A stretch of DNA of 6,975 bases from Phascolarctobacterium sp. (GTDB lineage: Bacteria; Bacillota; Negativicutes; Acidaminococcales; Acidaminococcaceae). The notes under the pieces are model-generated. The model was not told where the DNA came from, did not search any database, and saw only the letters and a program-made list of their open reading frames with translations. The translations under genes and the position numbers were made by a program. Positions 5,524-6,975 of the stretch are shown here, piece after piece (the stretch's first letter is position 1; the number at the start of each line of letters is the position of its first letter). Location: NCBI GenBank assembly GCA_022718015.1, contig JAIHZV010000056.1, positions 1 to 6,975 of the forward strand, given 5' to 3'.

Positions 5524-5552
5524 AGTATACATACAAATATTATTTTTGTCAA
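5524..5552 (-). promoter_or_regulatory. Strong promoter of the toxin-antitoxin locus
   Basis: On the minus strand, a perfect TTGACA (5552-5547), a 17-base spacer and TATACT (5529-5524) are present, the best promoter in the window. It drives the antitoxin repeats and, by read-through, the toxin gene. A strong constitutive promoter is what a labile RNA antitoxin needs. Confidence 0.92.
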
Positions 5553-5578
5553 GGATAAATCACTAATATTAGCCTTCC

Positions 5579-5617
5579 AAAAAAAGCGCTCCCGCCGCCA
5601 CAGGAGCAGGAGCGCTT
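5579..5617 (-). terminator. Intrinsic terminator of the porin gene
   Basis: On the minus strand, AAGCGCTCC (5617-5609) pairs with GGAGCGCTT (5592-5584), and further weaker pairs extend the stem inward. Seven Ts follow at once. It lies 43 bases after the porin stop codon and about 27 bases upstream of the toxin-antitoxin promoter, insulating the two units. Confidence 0.9.
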
Positions 5618-5660
5618 AATTACACACGCGTAATATTAAATTTACTTGCTAATCTTTAAA

Positions 5661-6959
5661 TTAGAAAGTGAAGGTCAGATCAGCCCAAACGCGTTGGTCA
5701 GCAACTTTTTCACCAAAGTCTTTAGCCACTTTGGATTCAGTATCATAGTATACTACTGTACCAACGATGTTCTTAGCGAAGGTGTAGTTAGCACCTACGC
5801 CATAGCCTTTGAAACCAGTGCCAGCAAAGGTATTAGCATCAGTTGTGTGTGCCAGATAAGTGCCAAAGCCTTGATCATAGTAATTAGCGAATAAACCCCA
5901 GCTGCCAATTACGTCAGCTTGAGCACCCTTATAAGTCAGGCCAACAGTCCAGCCGTCATCATCATAGTCATAGCCCAATACTTTATTGGCATCAACGTCT
6001 TTGTAGCTTGCATCACCTTTCAGATACATAGCAGACAGGTTTACGTCACCCATAGTGTAATCTGCGCCAACATACCAGATAGCGTCATCTGCGCCTTTAT
6101 CAATAGCGTCATCACCACCATTAGCAATGTCTTTGAAGTTTACATAGCCAGCAGCAACATTCAGGTTACCAGCAGCAGCACTCAGTTCACCGCCAGCATA
6201 GTTGCCACCTTCAATGTCAAGGTCAGAGCCATAGCCAGCGCCAAGATCAGCAAATGCTAAACCATCAGCAGCCTTACCAGCAAAACCTTTTACTTTTACA
6301 TTGCTGCCATAGGAAACTTCAACGCCATCAGCCAAGTTATCATAAATGTTGCCATTTGCGAAGAAAGCGTTGTAACGGCCAGCAGTTACATCCAGACCGC
6401 CGAGTTTACCTTCAACATAAGCACGTTTGAATTCAGTTTTTTCGTTACCAGCGTTATCGCCAAGATCTTGGGTGTTTTGAATCATACCAGTGTAGGACCA
6501 GTCATCGTTGATTTGACCATTTACCCAAATACGGGAACGAATATCGGTTTCATGGTTGCTGTCGCTGCTAACTAGTTTTTCACCAGCGCCGTTATCCTTA
6601 CTCATATATTTGAAACGAACTTCACCAGTTACTTTTACATTGTCAGCCTTTTTCTCAAGGTTAGCAACGCGAACGCCAAGGTTATCCAGTTCGTCAGCAA
6701 ATTCAGCAGCCAGCTTATCAACGTTAGCGCCCTTTGCCATAGCCTTTGCTACGATTTGAGCCATTTCATAGCGGGTCATCAGCTTGTCGCCGCCAAAGGT
6801 TGCGTCACCATAGCCTTCAATTACACCAGCAGCAGCCAGCTTATTTATGCTGTCATATGCCCAGTGACCAGCAGGAACATCAGAGAACGGATTTGCAGCA
6901 TAAGCAGAAGCAGTTACGCCCAGTGCCATTGCCATTGCGAGTACTAAAGATTTCTTCAT
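5661..6959 (-). CDS. SLH-domain outer-membrane porin (OmpM type)
   Basis: This 432-residue protein is of the kind that both forms a channel and ties the outer membrane to peptidoglycan in Negativicutes. Residues 1-21 form a signal peptide with a likely cleavage after A-Y-A (19-21). Residues 25-72 are one SLH domain (FSDVPAGHWAYDSI, AGVIEGYGDATF, MTRYEMAQIV), which in this group binds peptidoglycan and its polyamine-modified form. Residues 79-105 are a heptad-like segment (VDKLAAEFADELDNLGVRV, then LEKK), a probable trimer-forming coiled coil. From about 108 to the end, alternating amphipathic strands rich in Gly, Asp, Tyr and Asn make a beta-barrel ending in DLTFTF, with the terminal Phe used in outer-membrane assembly. 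The Shine-Dalgarno TAAGGAGG is a perfect eight-base match, which fits very high expression. Such genomes usually carry several OmpM paralogues, so I give no symbol. Confidence 0.95.
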   Translation of the reverse strand: MKKSLVLAMAMALGVTASAYAANPFSDVPAGHWAYDSINKLAAAGVIEGYGDATFGGDKLMTRYEMAQIVAKAMAKGANVDKLAAEFADELDNLGVRVANLEKKADNVKVTGEVRFKYMSKDNGAGEKLVSSDSNHETDIRSRIWVNGQINDDWSYTGMIQNTQDLGDNAGNEKTEFKRAYVEGKLGGLDVTAGRYNAFFANGNIYDNLADGVEVSYGSNVKVKGFAGKAADGLAFADLGAGYGSDLDIEGGNYAGGELSAAAGNLNVAAGYVNFKDIANGGDDAIDKGADDAIWYVGADYTMGDVNLSAMYLKGDASYKDVDANKVLGYDYDDDGWTVGLTYKGAQADVIGSWGLFANYYDQGFGTYLAHTTDANTFAGTGFKGYGVGANYTFAKNIVGTVVYYDTESKVAKDFGEKVADQRVWADLTFTF

Positions 6960-6967
6960 TTTGTTTT

Positions 6968-6975
6968 CCTCCTTA
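6968..6975 (-). promoter_or_regulatory. Perfect Shine-Dalgarno of the porin gene
   Basis: TAAGGAGG on the minus strand is fully complementary to the 16S rRNA 3' tail and lies eight bases before the ATG at 6959. It fixes the start codon and is the strongest ribosome binding site in the window. The promoter lies beyond the window edge. Confidence 0.9.

Overview
The window most likely comes from a diderm Firmicute of the class Negativicutes, such as a Phascolarctobacterium or Acidaminococcus relative. The main evidence is the right-hand gene, a porin with a signal peptide, one N-terminal SLH domain, a short coiled coil and a beta-barrel ending in Phe (OmpM type), which is characteristic of that group. 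Consensus sigma-70-like promoters, strong Shine-Dalgarno sites and U-tailed terminators fit as well. The genus is inferred; no rRNA or other marker gene is present.

Layout from left to right. (1) 1-1133, minus strand: two paralogous polar amino acid ABC-transporter binding lipoproteins in tandem. The second is cut by the window edge, and a terminator-like hairpin separates them. (2) 1242-1534, minus strand: no convincing protein. Instead there is a complete transcription unit for a structured RNA, with a consensus promoter, a perfect 10-bp helix joining the 5' and 3' ends, and a strong terminator. It may be 6S-like but I could not identify it. (3) 1554-2292, plus strand: a small stand-alone HD-GYP protein with two substitutions at conserved active-site positions, ending in a terminator shared with the convergent next gene. 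(4) 2291-3557, minus strand: an MFS efflux-type transporter. (5) 3623-4875, plus strand: a 360-residue protein I do not recognise, divergent from the MFS gene, with a Cys cluster and a PH/GRAM-like C-terminus.

(6) 4877-5552, minus strand: a type III toxin-antitoxin locus, best matched to the CptIN family. In transcription order it has a near-perfect promoter, two identical tandem 46-nt repeats (antitoxin RNA), an intrinsic terminator and the 160-aa endoribonuclease toxin gene. Each repeat can fold as an H-type pseudoknot, as expected for this class. This AT-rich locus lies between the terminators of its two neighbours and looks like an acquired module; it is the most notable system in the window. 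(7) 5579-6975, minus strand: the SLH porin gene with its terminator and a perfect Shine-Dalgarno.

Apart from the toxin and antitoxin, the genes do not form one pathway. They are mostly single-gene units, each with its own promoter or terminator: envelope and nutrient uptake at both ends, and signalling, efflux and unknown functions in the middle.
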